From the NCBI GenBank assembly GCA_034698045.1, contig JAQGAU010000286.1, positions 1 to 31,826 of the forward strand: a DNA stretch of 31,826 bases, read 5' to 3'. Each line of letters starts with the position of its first letter. Within the stretch, counting starts at the first letter, position 1. The translations under genes and the position numbers were made by a program. Source of the stretch: Paramacrobiotus richtersi (Eukaryota; Tardigrada; Eutardigrada; Parachela; Macrobiotidae). Shown here piece by piece: positions 1 to 10,349 of the stretch. The notes beneath the pieces are model-generated. The model was not told the DNA's origin. It worked only from the letters and a program-made list of their open reading frames with translations, and ran no database searches.

Positions 1-217
1 CAAAAGTATGATTTGAAAACGCTATAAAATGCATTAAAAGATAAGAAACGTTATTACACAAGCTTTTTCGATTTCATTGATTGTGTCAAAAGATATTGAA
101 CTTTAAAATATTCAAAATTCAATAACTTTTTACGTAATCGTTGAAATCGAAAAAGCTTGTGTAATAACGTTTCGTATCTTTTTATGCATTTTATAGCGTT
201 TTTACATCATACTTTTG
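1..217. mobile_element. Foldback/MITE-like inverted repeat, left end at window edge
   Basis: The first ~76 bases and the last ~76 bases (142-217) are reverse complements with only a few mismatches, starting CAAAAGTATGAT and ending ATCATACTTTTG. The ~65-bp centre is AT-rich and itself partly palindromic. There is no ORF. This is the structure of a non-autonomous foldback element. The left flank is outside the window, so a target duplication cannot be tested and the true left end may lie upstream. Confidence 0.75.
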
Positions 218-3088
218 TTGCACGGCTGAATTAATCGAGAGTTTTCTTCTTATTTACTTGCTCTTTGTTTACAAACCTGTTGTGGGCTGCGCGCGCGCTG
301 CGGGTAAACAATGACCTGATCATTAGATAGAGCAATCCCTTGTCTATCACATGTACATGATGCAATAACTGTATACAACTTCGATTTCGTGCAAAAAATT
401 GTCTGGTAGAACCATCTAAAACGGAACCCATTGGGTATTCTTTCCCCTTAACTAGATCGTAACTTCCTGATTATTTATACCTAATTAGTGGATGTATCAA
501 GCAAGTTGCTAATTGTGCGTGTCGATTGTTTTAAGACCTTCAAATCAAACGTGTGTTGTGCCAGTTTCCGTCTTCCGAGGGTCGACCCGTACGAGCCAAC
601 GTGCTGATGTATGGATTACATAAATTATTATTTATGGCTGATTTGTGCGTTTTGATCTGCATTCAAGCGCATTGCGGTTTGACTCTGCCAAATATGTATG
701 TTTTATCTGTAGACTGTGGTTAACCTACAGTGCAGTGCACTCTGCAGTTGCACTTGTCGTTTTAGTGAACGGGACTTTTTTTCTAAAATTTAAATTCTAA
801 TTTCCAAACGCGATGAACCAAGCTTTTCCCGTTGTTGATCAAACTGCGGAAAATTCAAGCGGATATTTTTTTTGCCGCTTTTGCGAACAGTGGTGCTTAA
901 TTATTCTAAAAATAACTTGATTTGTTAAAACTTTGAGAACGCGCGCGACACGTACATAGAGTTTATTAGGGTTTTGCAACATTCAAAAATGTCTGGTTGT
1001 ACGTGACGTGAGATGTACTCAGACAATATGGCATGGGGCAGAAGTATTACATAAAGTATGCAGTCGAAGTGTAAAATATTGTTGATCTGCTGTAACCGGT
1101 ATAGAGTTCGTTGGCAATAACCCCGTTACTTCCTAATTTCGAAGCACCAAGCGATCGACGACGCGATGGGTGGCAGTGTTTACATGGAGGCGCTTATAGC
1201 AATTAATGGATTGATCTGGTTCCAAAGGCTATTTCCTGATTTCTTTAAGAAACATATGGTTACGTATATACATTAATCGATGACTCTACGTAATTCAAGA
1301 GGTAGATCATTTTGAATCTAAGACTAACAACTGGCACTACACCGCAGATGGAGGATAGTAAATATGTACGCGCCAGTCATTTTGTTGACAACTGCTAGTT
1401 TTTTATTTATAACTGCGTTATATTCAAACTGCAAAACATGTGTGCATAGCTGTACTGTTCATACACAAAACCCTTTCGTAAAACAGTATCAGTACCCACG
1501 TTAGAAGTTACCCTGCGGCATCAAAATCTTGGATAAATAAAGGAGAGGTTATATGAAGTGGCAAAACCAACCCCACTGCAAATCACATCCGAATGATCCG
1601 ATACCGGTTCTATTTCAGTTGATTTCCCCAGAGGTACTTCGATAAGTATTACCGAAACTAGCGTAGGCTCTCACAAATTGTTGTTATAGGGGGGAATGCT
1701 CCTACTGTTACCGAATCAACATGTACGGTAATTTACATGCAATCACACGATCACAAGCAATTTTATTTTGTTTAAGCTTCGCTGCTTTCGTTCAGACATA
1801 CCCCTGATAGTAGGCCGGTACGTACTTACAGCAGCATAGCAAAACAAATCTCAGAATCGAATACATTAGAAACTATCCGATTTACAAGTTTAACATGAAT
1901 GATGAATGTGCTGACTTATAATTGCTAATGTACATCCCATTCCGTCGCGAACGCAGTGAAAGGACTGTTCAAGGACACAAGAGTGAAGCCCATTACATTA
2001 CTTTGTCGGTTATGGGTATTCCCGTTTTCACAAACGGGTTAAGCGACTGTTCGTTGTAATTCGGTGCGCCGGTCTAGAAAGTCTTGTAAGCATAAGAGAA
2101 AGAGTAGTTTACATTACATTACTAGCAAAGCTTTAACGACGTACTGTTGCTGGATCTTGCTTTAACACTAATAAAAGAACGATTTTCACTGTCTATAAAT
2201 ATGTTTATCATATAACCTCGTAATGGACAGTGCTTTACTCGTTACAACATTCGGTCGCGGTGCCAGCATTGATCTCGAATACTTAGGTATAAGTAAACTT
2301 GCCTCAAAATTAATAAGCATAAGAAGCATAAGAAATAAATGGAGCTGTTTTGGAAGTGAACCAGAATGTGAGATTCAGAAACAGATTCGCAAAAAGAACA
2401 CGCCCGCGTGCGGACGCAGACCTGGCTTATCCTTGTTCAATCCACCGAACGTAGGATTCCCTGTCCACACGCATAGCGCCTTCGCTCTACTACGGTCAAT
2501 CTTTCCTCCGCGCGAGGCAGTTTCAATGACCATAGATGACAATTTGGAATACAGTAAGTATCGTAATGAATTATATGTTGTGTTTATTGCTGTACCATAT
2601 TATGACATTCGTAAAAACGACAATAGATGAGAACAATGAAAGGACAATTCGACAACCACACAGATGAGACGGATTACAGAATTATTAATTATTAATTATT
2701 AATGACTTATTAATATCAGCCACTGTCACCGATATCCTCATCGAACTGTTTCGCACGATTGTTTCGATTCGAAATCTATGTACTTCTACCCATACTACTA
2801 GTTACCTGGGAACCGTGAAGGCGCACAGGCGTGATACACAGCGGTACACGCCGGTATGGACGTGAATCGAAACACGAAAAAATCGAAAATAATGGAAACC
2901 AGTGTAGGTGAAGGTGATACATGTGTTCGTACTCCGGCGGAGTACGGAAGTACGAAGGCGATAACGGAAAGTTCAGATTTGGCTTGGCTGCGATCACACA
3001 AAACTTTGACGATAGACGTACCGCTCCGGTATATCAACGTACAACGTACAACGGGTTACAAATTTTGTGTTGTGCGTTCAGACTCTAC
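218..3088. other. Intergenic, no confident gene
   Basis: AT-rich sequence with frequent stops in all frames. The only segment with raised GC is about 2390-2540, which is open on both strands (an ATG ORF at 2223-2630 on plus, and an open minus frame opposite it). Neither has a recognisable motif or convincing splice sites. An ATTAATTATT-type simple repeat lies at about 2680-2712. No tRNA, rRNA or clear promoter was seen. Confidence 0.5.
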
Positions 3089-3178
3089 CATAGTGGCTTA
3101 TATCTAAGGGTGGGGTTGGTTCTCATACAATTGGCTTGGAAAAGCAGCCCGACGAAATTGCAGATATAAGCCACTATG
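3089..3178. mobile_element. 90-bp MITE-like element, CATAG termini, 7-bp target duplication
   Basis: A perfect 17-bp terminal inverted repeat, CATAGTGGCTTATATCT, occupies 3089-3105 with its complement at 3162-3178. The element is flanked directly by ACTCTAC on both sides (3082-3088 and 3179-3185), a perfect 7-bp direct repeat that reads as a target-site duplication. The 56-bp interior has no ORF. The CA...TG termini and 7-bp duplication fit P-superfamily non-autonomous elements. Compare the 21270-21372 hairpin, which shares the terminal CATAG and the 7-bp duplication. Confidence 0.8.
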
Positions 3179-3185
3179 ACTCTAC

Positions 3186-5247
3186 TATCATTTGCATCGC
3201 ATATGCCGATGAGATGCGCCGTCGTCGAGAGCCGACGAGAGGTCTTTTCAGCGCGGTTTTATGCGTCCCGTAATCCTGACAAAATGTGGTCACCGTATCA
3301 TGTAAACCATTCAAGACTATGGATGCACGGAGCTATTCAGACCGTCCAGCGAGTCATTGTAATCCCTCATCATAGTCACTCCCGGTAAGTGAAAGACGCT
3401 GCTGTTTGCAGAAGTCTTTTCAAGAAAGATGAGACACTCATGAATCAGGTTACTGATTCACAATAATTGGCAACCCATTCGTGTTTGAAATCTTCGAGTT
3501 TCTAAAATTTAGACTGGCGGTTTTCTTTTTAATTGATAAAGAGTTTGCTGTGGCATTGTTGTAGACGTGCACTGCTTACGGTTTCAGGTTACAGGTTCGC
3601 AATAATTTGCTGAAAAGAGATTAGAAATTAGAAGTACACGGTTTCTGTAACTTAGTTGTTTTGTCAGTGGTCACATCTGCAGAAGCAATGAATATACGGA
3701 ATAAGTAAAACATCAGTCATCAGTAGCTTTCGAAAACAAAAGATTTGCAGTTTTATGAGCTATGTTCAAAAACATAAATTACTAATTGTTTATAGTTCTG
3801 GAACGTAGTTCAGGTTCATAACCTTTAATCTGAATATCCGTATGTAAGACTTAGAACTCTCTGTCTTTTAAAAACTGTAATTCGAGGAGCTTAGTAAATT
3901 TCGGCAATCACACTGATTACTCTATGTATTAGCAATAAAATTGGTAATTCAACCCATTTGTATTTGAAATATTAAAGGTTCTATAAATGCATAAATTATA
4001 GACTTTGATTCTCGAACTACCTTATATTTTATCACCTACAGAACAAAAAGGGACACTTTTTGCGCAAATCGCTCATAATATAGAACTTTACGGATGAAAC
4101 ACGGCGTAGCACCCATTGTGCAAAACCAGTTAATCTGCCCGTGCATTACAGCGCTCTGGATGACATGATGGATCATTTGCTGACATGTGATCAGAATAGA
4201 TTATCTTTAGAAGAATTATTTAACTCTTTACCTTTGTTATTGCATGTTTCGCTCCACCCGTAAATCCATGTACATTATAACTTTACAAAACCGTTCAGTG
4301 CAAAAATTGTAAATTTCCCTCCACCCATGAATCCAATAAGTACTATTATCGAAAGCGTTAGTTTTACACCCAAAAACACAGCGCCACATAATATAGGAGG
4401 CTGGCGCCTGGCATAGAATATTTTTCCGTTTGATCAGGTGGTACATACTCTTTCATATTCCTCCACATGATCGGCGAGATTTGCAAAAATGTTAAACTAC
4501 TGAAAATGTTAAACCGTAAACGCTTATTTCACTTCAACTTTTTCAGATTTGTTTTATCAGTTCGACCTTTTTTACTGATCGCTTTTGCGTGAACACTACT
4601 TTCTGTTTGTTTAAACATTGTTGCCAAGCGTCTTCTTTGCAGAAAGGGTGCATTTCTCCACACTATTACACTTTTTCAGAACGTACTGTAGTACTATGCA
4701 TCGGATCGCTTAGCTAGCCCTAGCGGAAGCCCAAATGATGGTCCTAAACCAAACGTTCATACCCAACTTTGGTTACCTGACATAACGATGGTTTCGGAAT
4801 CAAACGTTATTAAACTACAACGGTCATCGAGAACTAAATTTTACACTACGTTTTCTATATAAATTTAGTTTTTTGTAATTAACGTTCACCTCGGTACTGA
4901 AACAGCTTGTCCATAATGCGGTGCACATAGTTTTCGTTTCCTCTTATATAAAAATATCTGTCAGTTTGGTAACGGTGCTCATTCTGAGGATGTGCACGAT
5001 GAACACAGCGTTCTGGTTGGAATATGTCAAGACAGTGGCGGTGCCCAAGGTAACGGAGTTTGATTCTAAGTGGTGCTTGACCTCCGGGTTCAGAATCTTC
5101 TTTTTCAGGCTCTTGCTTAGACCTCTATCCTGGAACATGCGCTGCAGCTTGTAACACAGGTATTCTCACTCCTTGCCCAGGACTTGTTGATCAGCCGTGT
5201 ACCACAGTTACCAAGATAATCGGTTCAAAAGCTTAGCACGTACTATA
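3186..5247. other. Intergenic, no confident gene
   Basis: AT-rich DNA with only short chance ORFs on either strand (for example 3176-3388, 4237-4446 and 4921-5154), none with a recognisable motif, splice context or composition shift. No repeat longer than a few tens of bases was recognised here. Confidence 0.5.
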
Positions 5248-6195
5248 ACGGGTGACGCTCAGATTTTGCGTTTTTTTGAGAAGCTCCATAGCTCCCGCAC
5301 CGAGCGTGCGATTTTCACTATTCTAATTTGATTTTAATGTGGTACTCTCATGGTATACTTTCACTGAAAAAAGCTAGGCTGTAAGTACAATGTAACTATG
5401 GAAATAATTTTTACTTCAGATCGATCGAAAGAAGATAGTGTCCCCTTAACGAAAACCGAATTTTTGCTTCATTGAATCTTTGCGTATCGAGCACCTAGGA
5501 CTTGTCAGAAATCAGCGAATGGGATATACTCTGAAAGAGCACTCTTTCCTCTATCTAACAGCATCGACTTGTTAGCCAACCAGCAAAATCTTAAAAAAAG
5601 CTGGCGGGGAAGATCTGCTCCACCAATTTAGAAATCTCATGCCGAGCCCAGCCGAGATTGTTGATCTTATACATGTCCAGTCGGTTTTCATCGCACTAAG
5701 CCTTTTAAATATTTTCTAGTTGGCTAGGGACTAAGCTCTTTGTATCAAGCAAAAAAAACTTTCCGGCATCATCCTTGCATAAGCAATCAAAGCTTTTATT
5801 CAGGCATGTAATTCAAACCTAATAATTTGCGAAAAAACAGCCAAACGTTTTAATCCACTGATAAATGTCCACTAATCAGTCCGTCTTTAGGACAAATGTA
5901 CAATGATTTGTGACCATCTCTTCTACGTAAACATCAAAAGAAGTTTGGTTACTTCTTCGAACTGTGTGGAAGCGCTGTAGTTTGCGTTTGCTGAACATGG
6001 GACAGTTAACAAGCCTCCTCGGAATGGTTCGGGCCAATTTTTAAGCCGACCTGTTAGGTGCTTCCAATCAAATTTGCATGGTTTCAGAAGAGCACGAAAT
6101 GCTCTTTAAAATGAGTGGTTCTAAGACTGCATGCGCTAATTGGTACTCGTGCAAACGGTCACGGCAAAAAAATGCAAAATCTGAGCGTCACCCGT
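5248..6195. mobile_element. TA-flanked non-autonomous DNA transposon (Tc1/mariner-like)
   Basis: Inverted termini of about 30 bp: the left end reads inward from 5248 as ACGGGTGACGCTCAGATTTT and continues into a T-run to 5277. The right end (6166-6195) is its reverse complement with one C/T mismatch. A TA dinucleotide lies immediately outside each end (5246-5247 and 6196-6197), as expected for the TA target duplication of Tc1/mariner elements. The ~890-bp interior has no transposase-like ORF. It could instead be two unrelated inverted repeats, but the coincidence of the TA flanks argues for one element. Confidence 0.6.
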
Positions 6196-6275
6196 TACTT
6201 ACTATACGTACTATAATTATATGGAGAAGGACTAGTACTATAGGAAAGGTTAGCACAGTTTTAATGAAAGCTATA

Positions 6276-6354
6276 GGTGACAGTTTTCTTGAGCGTGTAT
6301 TGGTGACCACTTTTCATGAGCGTCTACGGGTTACCACTGTTTAGAGGCGTCTAA
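6276..6354 (+). repeat. Degenerate tandem repeat, three ~26-27-bp units
   Basis: Three diverged units start near 6276, 6302 and 6329. Each begins GGTGAC, GGTGACC or GGTTACC, has a CAGTTTT/CACTTTT/CACTGTT-like core, and ends with GAGCGT or GAGGCGT followed by a T/C/A tract. The block lies just outside the right end of the TA-flanked element. No function is evident. Confidence 0.45.
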
Positions 6355-6356
6355 TG

Positions 6357-7465
6357 GATACTTTTTACTTGGTCTGTGACGGACTGTGACAAATCGACGG
6401 CGCAAAAACGGCCGAGCCGGCTGGGCTGATACCAGTTTAGCCCACCCAGTTAAATAGATAACAGCTGAAGAACTTTGTTGGTTTTTGTTGCACACAGTTC
6501 TGATGGTTTACTGCTCAAACAAGTCGAACGGTATTCCTAAAAATTACAGCGCTGCGTCAACATATTGACCAACGTCTACGCTGAACAGTGGTTCCACGTT
6601 CATCGGTGGATGGGACATATAACAGTGAGGGGGTTCAGATAAGAGAAAAAACAAAAGAACTGATCAATTTTGAAACTATGCTTGAAATGTTACGTACCAG
6701 AAAAGGTTTGTTGTTCGATACACTGGATCAAGTTCATAACGCAGATTATCAGGAACGTTTTTCCAGTACCTGTAATTTTAAATGTGTCCAATAAATCTCT
6801 AGATGTTCTAATAAGCAGCCGGCACTAAACGTATCGAGTAACACGACAACAACTTCTTGGAAACTTATTTTGGATAATTTAAGAAAACGTTTTCCCCATC
6901 TTGGAAGTTTTAGCAGACACGCACAGCTACGCTGCATAAAAGCACACTTTTATCACAAATGATGATCGTTCTAAATGATGATCGTGATTTTTCGCTAGAA
7001 TCTGATGTAATTTTCCGATATTTTAAAATAAAAATTCTAATATTTTGACTTTGACTGTAGCGGGTGCACTGTGCCATTTTCGCGTGATGCAACTATCGTG
7101 ACAGCAATATACGCCAGTAAAACAGCTAAGTCTAGTTCATGTTCTTTTTTCGGAATTGTTTTCGGTTTTATGATCAGCTGCAACCAAAATGCCGTTTTCA
7201 AGTGTGTTGGTGCCATGCCATGTATCACGGGACATAAACGTAGTGCACGGATTACAAGAAATTGGTTATTGCGTTTTTTAACAAAATGTTTATTTGTTGA
7301 GTTTCAAACGTTCTGTTTCACTCTGCGCTATCGTGTTCATTCTTCATTTTGAGACGGCAACAACCAATTCAATTCAAAATGATTTCTCACTGATGCATGT
7401 ATATAAATACAAATGCATTCAAACATGAGTAATGTATTATAGGCTCTTGCAAATAGTGATTGTAC
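6357..7465. other. Intergenic, no confident gene
   Basis: A few open frames occur, including a plus frame at about 6588-6794 (GTG start, no ATG at that point) and overlapping frames on both strands at 7037-7352. None carries a recognised motif. The sequence is AT-rich and repeat-poor. Confidence 0.45.
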
Positions 7466-7849
7466 TCATGTAGCCTTGTACCTGCTGGTCCATCGGTAAA
7501 TATGAGTCAGTTGAACGTATGTCAGTTGAACAAATGTTTCATTCTTCGACCGCTGAAAGTATTTCTCCAGTGCCGTTAGCTGCTCCCACTTGGCAACATT
7601 TTCGTTCGGCAGGAATACAACACAGCTTCTGTCGGGAGGATGCACAGGATACTTTCCAACAAATGGAATCCGTCGAGTGATTTCATATTCAAATACTCGG
7701 CATATAGCGTCGGTTCTCGAAAAATAACGCGCATGCAAATATACTCCAATTTCATCGTCTTTGTAAAATTTTAATGCGGCATAGTCCACTCCTTTGTAAA
7801 AAGATTGGTAAAGATACATTATCGACTGAACTGAATACGAAATGTCCAC
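7466..7849 (-). mobile_element. Helitron Rep/helicase polyprotein fragment (inter-domain region)
   Basis: The minus-strand translation contains, in order, YLYQSFYKGVDYA, KDDEIGVYLHARYFSRTDAI, CRVFEYEITRRIPFVGKYPV and HPPDRSCVVFLPNENV, then KWEQLTALEKYFQRSKNE. This is the order and spacing of the conserved block between the Rep (HUH) and PIF1-like helicase domains of eukaryotic Helitron proteins: YxYKYxYKG, then DEIxxYxxARYxSxxEAxWRIF, then VxxLxVHLPNQQxVxF. No Rep HUH motif and no Walker A motif are present. The open frame is 127 codons, against well over a thousand for a full Helitron protein, so this is a dead fragment. It lies downstream, in the minus direction, of a more C-terminal Helitron fragment, so the two do not form one collinear copy. 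Confidence 0.75.
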
Positions 7850-8196
7850 GTTGATATGACAATCGTATTTTCAAGTTTAAATTGTAAATTTGAATTTCGT
7901 AAAATCTAGTTTAAATTGACGTAGCGTTGTGCAATACAAACATTTCCAAATAACGTATGACAAAAAGGTCGTTACAGACGATGAGGGTAGCACACACTCA
8001 TATGGCTTCAGGAAGCGATAAAATGCTTTCGTGGGCACTTACTGATCATTTCGGTTAATTGGTGTTCACATAACTTCATGTCTTCCTCACTTTTTTAGCC
8101 GCAGAAAATTACAATCTACGGAATGAAAAACAACTGCAGTGCATTGCTCAAACTTTGCCGAGAGCTCGCTGCATTACTCATTGTCAGGAGCGTAAG
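7850..8196. other. Spacer between the two Helitron fragments
   Basis: About 350 bp of AT-rich sequence. No Helitron motif, ORF of note, Helitron 3' hairpin or clear element boundary could be recognised. Confidence 0.4.
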
Positions 8197-8613
8197 TTAA
8201 GTGATGCTGTTAAATGATTTCTTCGGTGTTTCTTCTTTAGCCGCTATTAAAACTGTACTAACCCTTCCTGTACTATTAGACCGTTTGCTCGTAACTGTTC
8301 TGGTTATGTCCGTGAGTGGCAAAACATTATGGCCAGGAAGGTTTGGTCCGGTATAATTAGGGAACATAACCATGATCGCAACAGGTTGATCGACTGGCGG
8401 CCTTTTTCCTGCTTCGTATAGAATGTCCACAACTGCGCCCAGCGCTCCATTAACGAGTCCTTTATTAGTCCACAAATTGGTGGTTAACATTACCCGGCAA
8501 GAGACCGCAAGATGTATCACATGCGGTGATCCCTGAACCATGTCCGCTGAGGCCCTTGTTGCAAACCAAGTGTAGCGGTATATCGTTAACTGAAGAATGG
8601 AATGTTTTTTCAC
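8197..8613 (-). mobile_element. Helitron PIF1-like helicase C-terminal fragment
   Basis: The minus translation includes HVIHLAVSCRVMLTTNLWT, NKGLVNGALGAVVDILYEAG, KRPPVDQPVAIMVMF and PNYTGPNLPG. This matches the conserved C-terminal part of Helitron/PIF1 helicases (VGARVMLTxNLWTxxGLVNGAxGTVxDI, then PxAxxVxFxxYTGP). The terminal TIHKSQG motif VI is missing. After about codon 105 the frame runs into sequence resembling a repeat at 6235-6270, so the helicase is truncated. The ATG-like start is arbitrary. Walker A and B motifs are absent from the window. This is a fossil copy. Confidence 0.8.
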
Positions 8614-9149
8614 TAGTCTGGAAGATCTACGCTACGCTTTATACATGCAAAGGTTCTTAGCAGTGAACGCTTCGTTCCAAAAAATGTAACAGTAAATAGT
8701 TCGATGGCTCTCGCGTATGCGTGGATGTTACTAGTAATAAACAATTCAACTTCATCATTCAAAGGGGTGTCAGGTTTAGCGTACAGTACCTTGCGAAACT
8801 GTACGAGACAGCATCTTGGAATATTTTTGTCGTTCTTTTTACATTATCGTTGCTACTGAACCGTGATTACACCATAGTAAATATTTCCTAAGAAACTAAG
8901 CAACCACGATTCTTACAAGTCAGCAACTCAGCAACAGCTAAACATTTACTAGAACATCCTGAACTGTTAACCAACGTTATTAGATGGGGTAATGGTGCTG
9001 TATTTACTCTGCCGTTTCTATATCAACAACAACAACAGCTAAACGTCACAACCAGTAGTATCTAATTTCATAATTTCGTTCGACCACAAACCATAACAAA
9101 ACTATATCCACTTCTTTGCAATCGAATATCGTCTTAACATTTCAAGAAT
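8614..9149. other. Intergenic, nothing recognised
   Basis: AT-rich DNA without long open frames, inverted repeats or recognisable elements. A short CAACAACAACAA-type stretch occurs near 9028. Confidence 0.4.
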
Positions 9150-9302
9150 ATGGAAGGGAAAGAAATGTGTTCTATTTGCGGAAAGCCATTCAGTCGTAAG
9201 GATGACCGTAATCGCCACATGACCGAGAAACCTAATCCGGAAAAGGTTCCCATGCCCTGCAGCATACACTTCCTACAGTTCTACTTCAGCGCCCTAGAGT
9301 GA
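9150..9302 (+). CDS. 50-codon ORF with one C2H2 zinc finger (possible fragment)
   Basis: The frame opens at an ATG (9150) and ends at TGA (9300-9302). It encodes CSICGKPFSRKDDRNRHM, a good single C2H2 zinc finger: C-x2-C, the aromatic/basic KPFSRK core, a basic helix and a first His at the right spacing. The second zinc ligand after RH is not convincing (HMTEK follows), so the finger may be cut off. Single fingers of this kind occur in transcription factors and in proteins of mobile elements, and I cannot tell which. Another open plus frame follows at about 9461-9736 with a plausible but unrecognised translation, so the two could be exons or frameshifted pieces of one gene. Confidence 0.3.
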   Translation: MEGKEMCSICGKPFSRKDDRNRHMTEKPNPEKVPMPCSIHFLQFYFSALE

Positions 9303-9866
9303 CTCAGTGGCTTGCCTTCAGGCACAGGTGTCCTGCGCTGTGATAATATTTCAGTGCAAGTCTACTTCTGATCATATGGCTCTCCGAAAACGTCCACAAA
9401 AAATCGAAGGAAAGTTTTCGTTACCGGCCTTTCGGCTTTGTTGGCTGACCGACCAACCGAATGCGTTCTCCGACAGTACTATTATACTACATATATCGCA
9501 GTATATTTATGGAGAGACCTACAACTAAATTTTGTGTGACGACGTGGACGTTTTTCATCGCTGCTCCGAAAACCGATAGAAGCGATCCGAAAAACAAGGA
9601 GCCTGTGCTGGATATAATACAAAGCTGGATTGATATTATGTTAGGTGAATTGGCAGTTCTGCACGGATCTCCATGGCGCAGAATGCCTTCGTTGTTATAC
9701 CAGTACGGGTACGACTGTCTGTTTTGCCGTCCATAGTTAGAAGAATTTCATATGAACAGTTTAACAATGCTTCGCCAGCTTTTTTTGCTGCCTTTTTGTT
9801 ATTTTTTTCCAAGCAATATTTAAGTAATCGTAATGACCACAATGTTTTACTGTAAAAATGTAAAAA
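9303..9866. other. No confident gene; one unassigned open plus frame
   Basis: A plus frame to a stop at 9736 reads TWTFFIAAPKTDRSDPKN, then EPVLDIIQSWIDIMLGELAV. It looks peptide-like but matches no family I know. The rest is AT-rich. Confidence 0.25.
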
Positions 9867-10334
9867 TCACTGTAGTGCTATGTTGTTACTGTAGGTGAAG
9901 TAAAGGTTTTTATCACGTCTTAGCCTTCTGTCCAGATAAGCAGGGCGTTTCCGTGTTGAGTAGCACCGAAAACCGCTTGCATACGGTTTTGGTATCCACT
10001 CGAGTCGGAAATCTTTGGCATTATACGGTAAGAAATCGGAAGAATCAGTTTGGTAGTCCTTTTTTAAACTGCTGTCACACGACTTCGGGTAAATACACGT
10101 ACGTACTGTAAATTCGTAAGAATTTTCATGAAAAACAGCATTAAAGATTTTAGATTTGTATTCGGATATCGGCGTCAGTGTAGTAACACATAAATAGCCA
10201 ACTTTATTCGTCCCATAGTAACAGCGTGTTGCGCACCAGACAACTACATGTTTCGAAACGTTACGTAAAAACACATAACTAGAATGTGTCACTGTTCGTA
10301 CAGTACAGTACGCACTGTTGATACTGAAATAAAG
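9867..10334 (-). CDS. Possible exon of unknown gene
   Basis: An open minus frame of about 155 codons ends in TGA at 9867. It has no ATG at its upstream end, but begins just after a good 3' splice context on the minus strand (CTCCTTTATTTCAG, acceptor near 10330). The translation contains DFLPYNAKDFRLEWIPKPYA and ends YSTRKRPAYLDRRLRRDK plus a short tail. No family was recognised. A frame this long could arise by chance in 31 kb at this base composition. Confidence 0.2.
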   Translation of the reverse strand, partial: LYFSINSAYCTVRTVTHSSYVFLRNVSKHVVVWCATRCYYGTNKVGYLCVTTLTPISEYKSKIFNAVFHENSYEFTVRTCIYPKSCDSSLKKDYQTDSSDFLPYNAKDFRLEWIPKPYASGFRCYSTRKRPAYLDRRLRRDKNLYFTYSNNIALQ

Positions 10335-10349
10335 GAGCAAAAGGTACAA

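Noticed and set aside
2223..2630. 135-codon plus ORF
   Set aside because: The minus strand is equally open through the GC-rich part, there is no recognised motif, and the first half is low-complexity AT-rich sequence.
7466..8613. Reading the two Helitron fragments as one gene
   Set aside because: Their order on the minus strand is opposite to the order in Helitron proteins, and about 350 bp of unrelated sequence with stops separates them.
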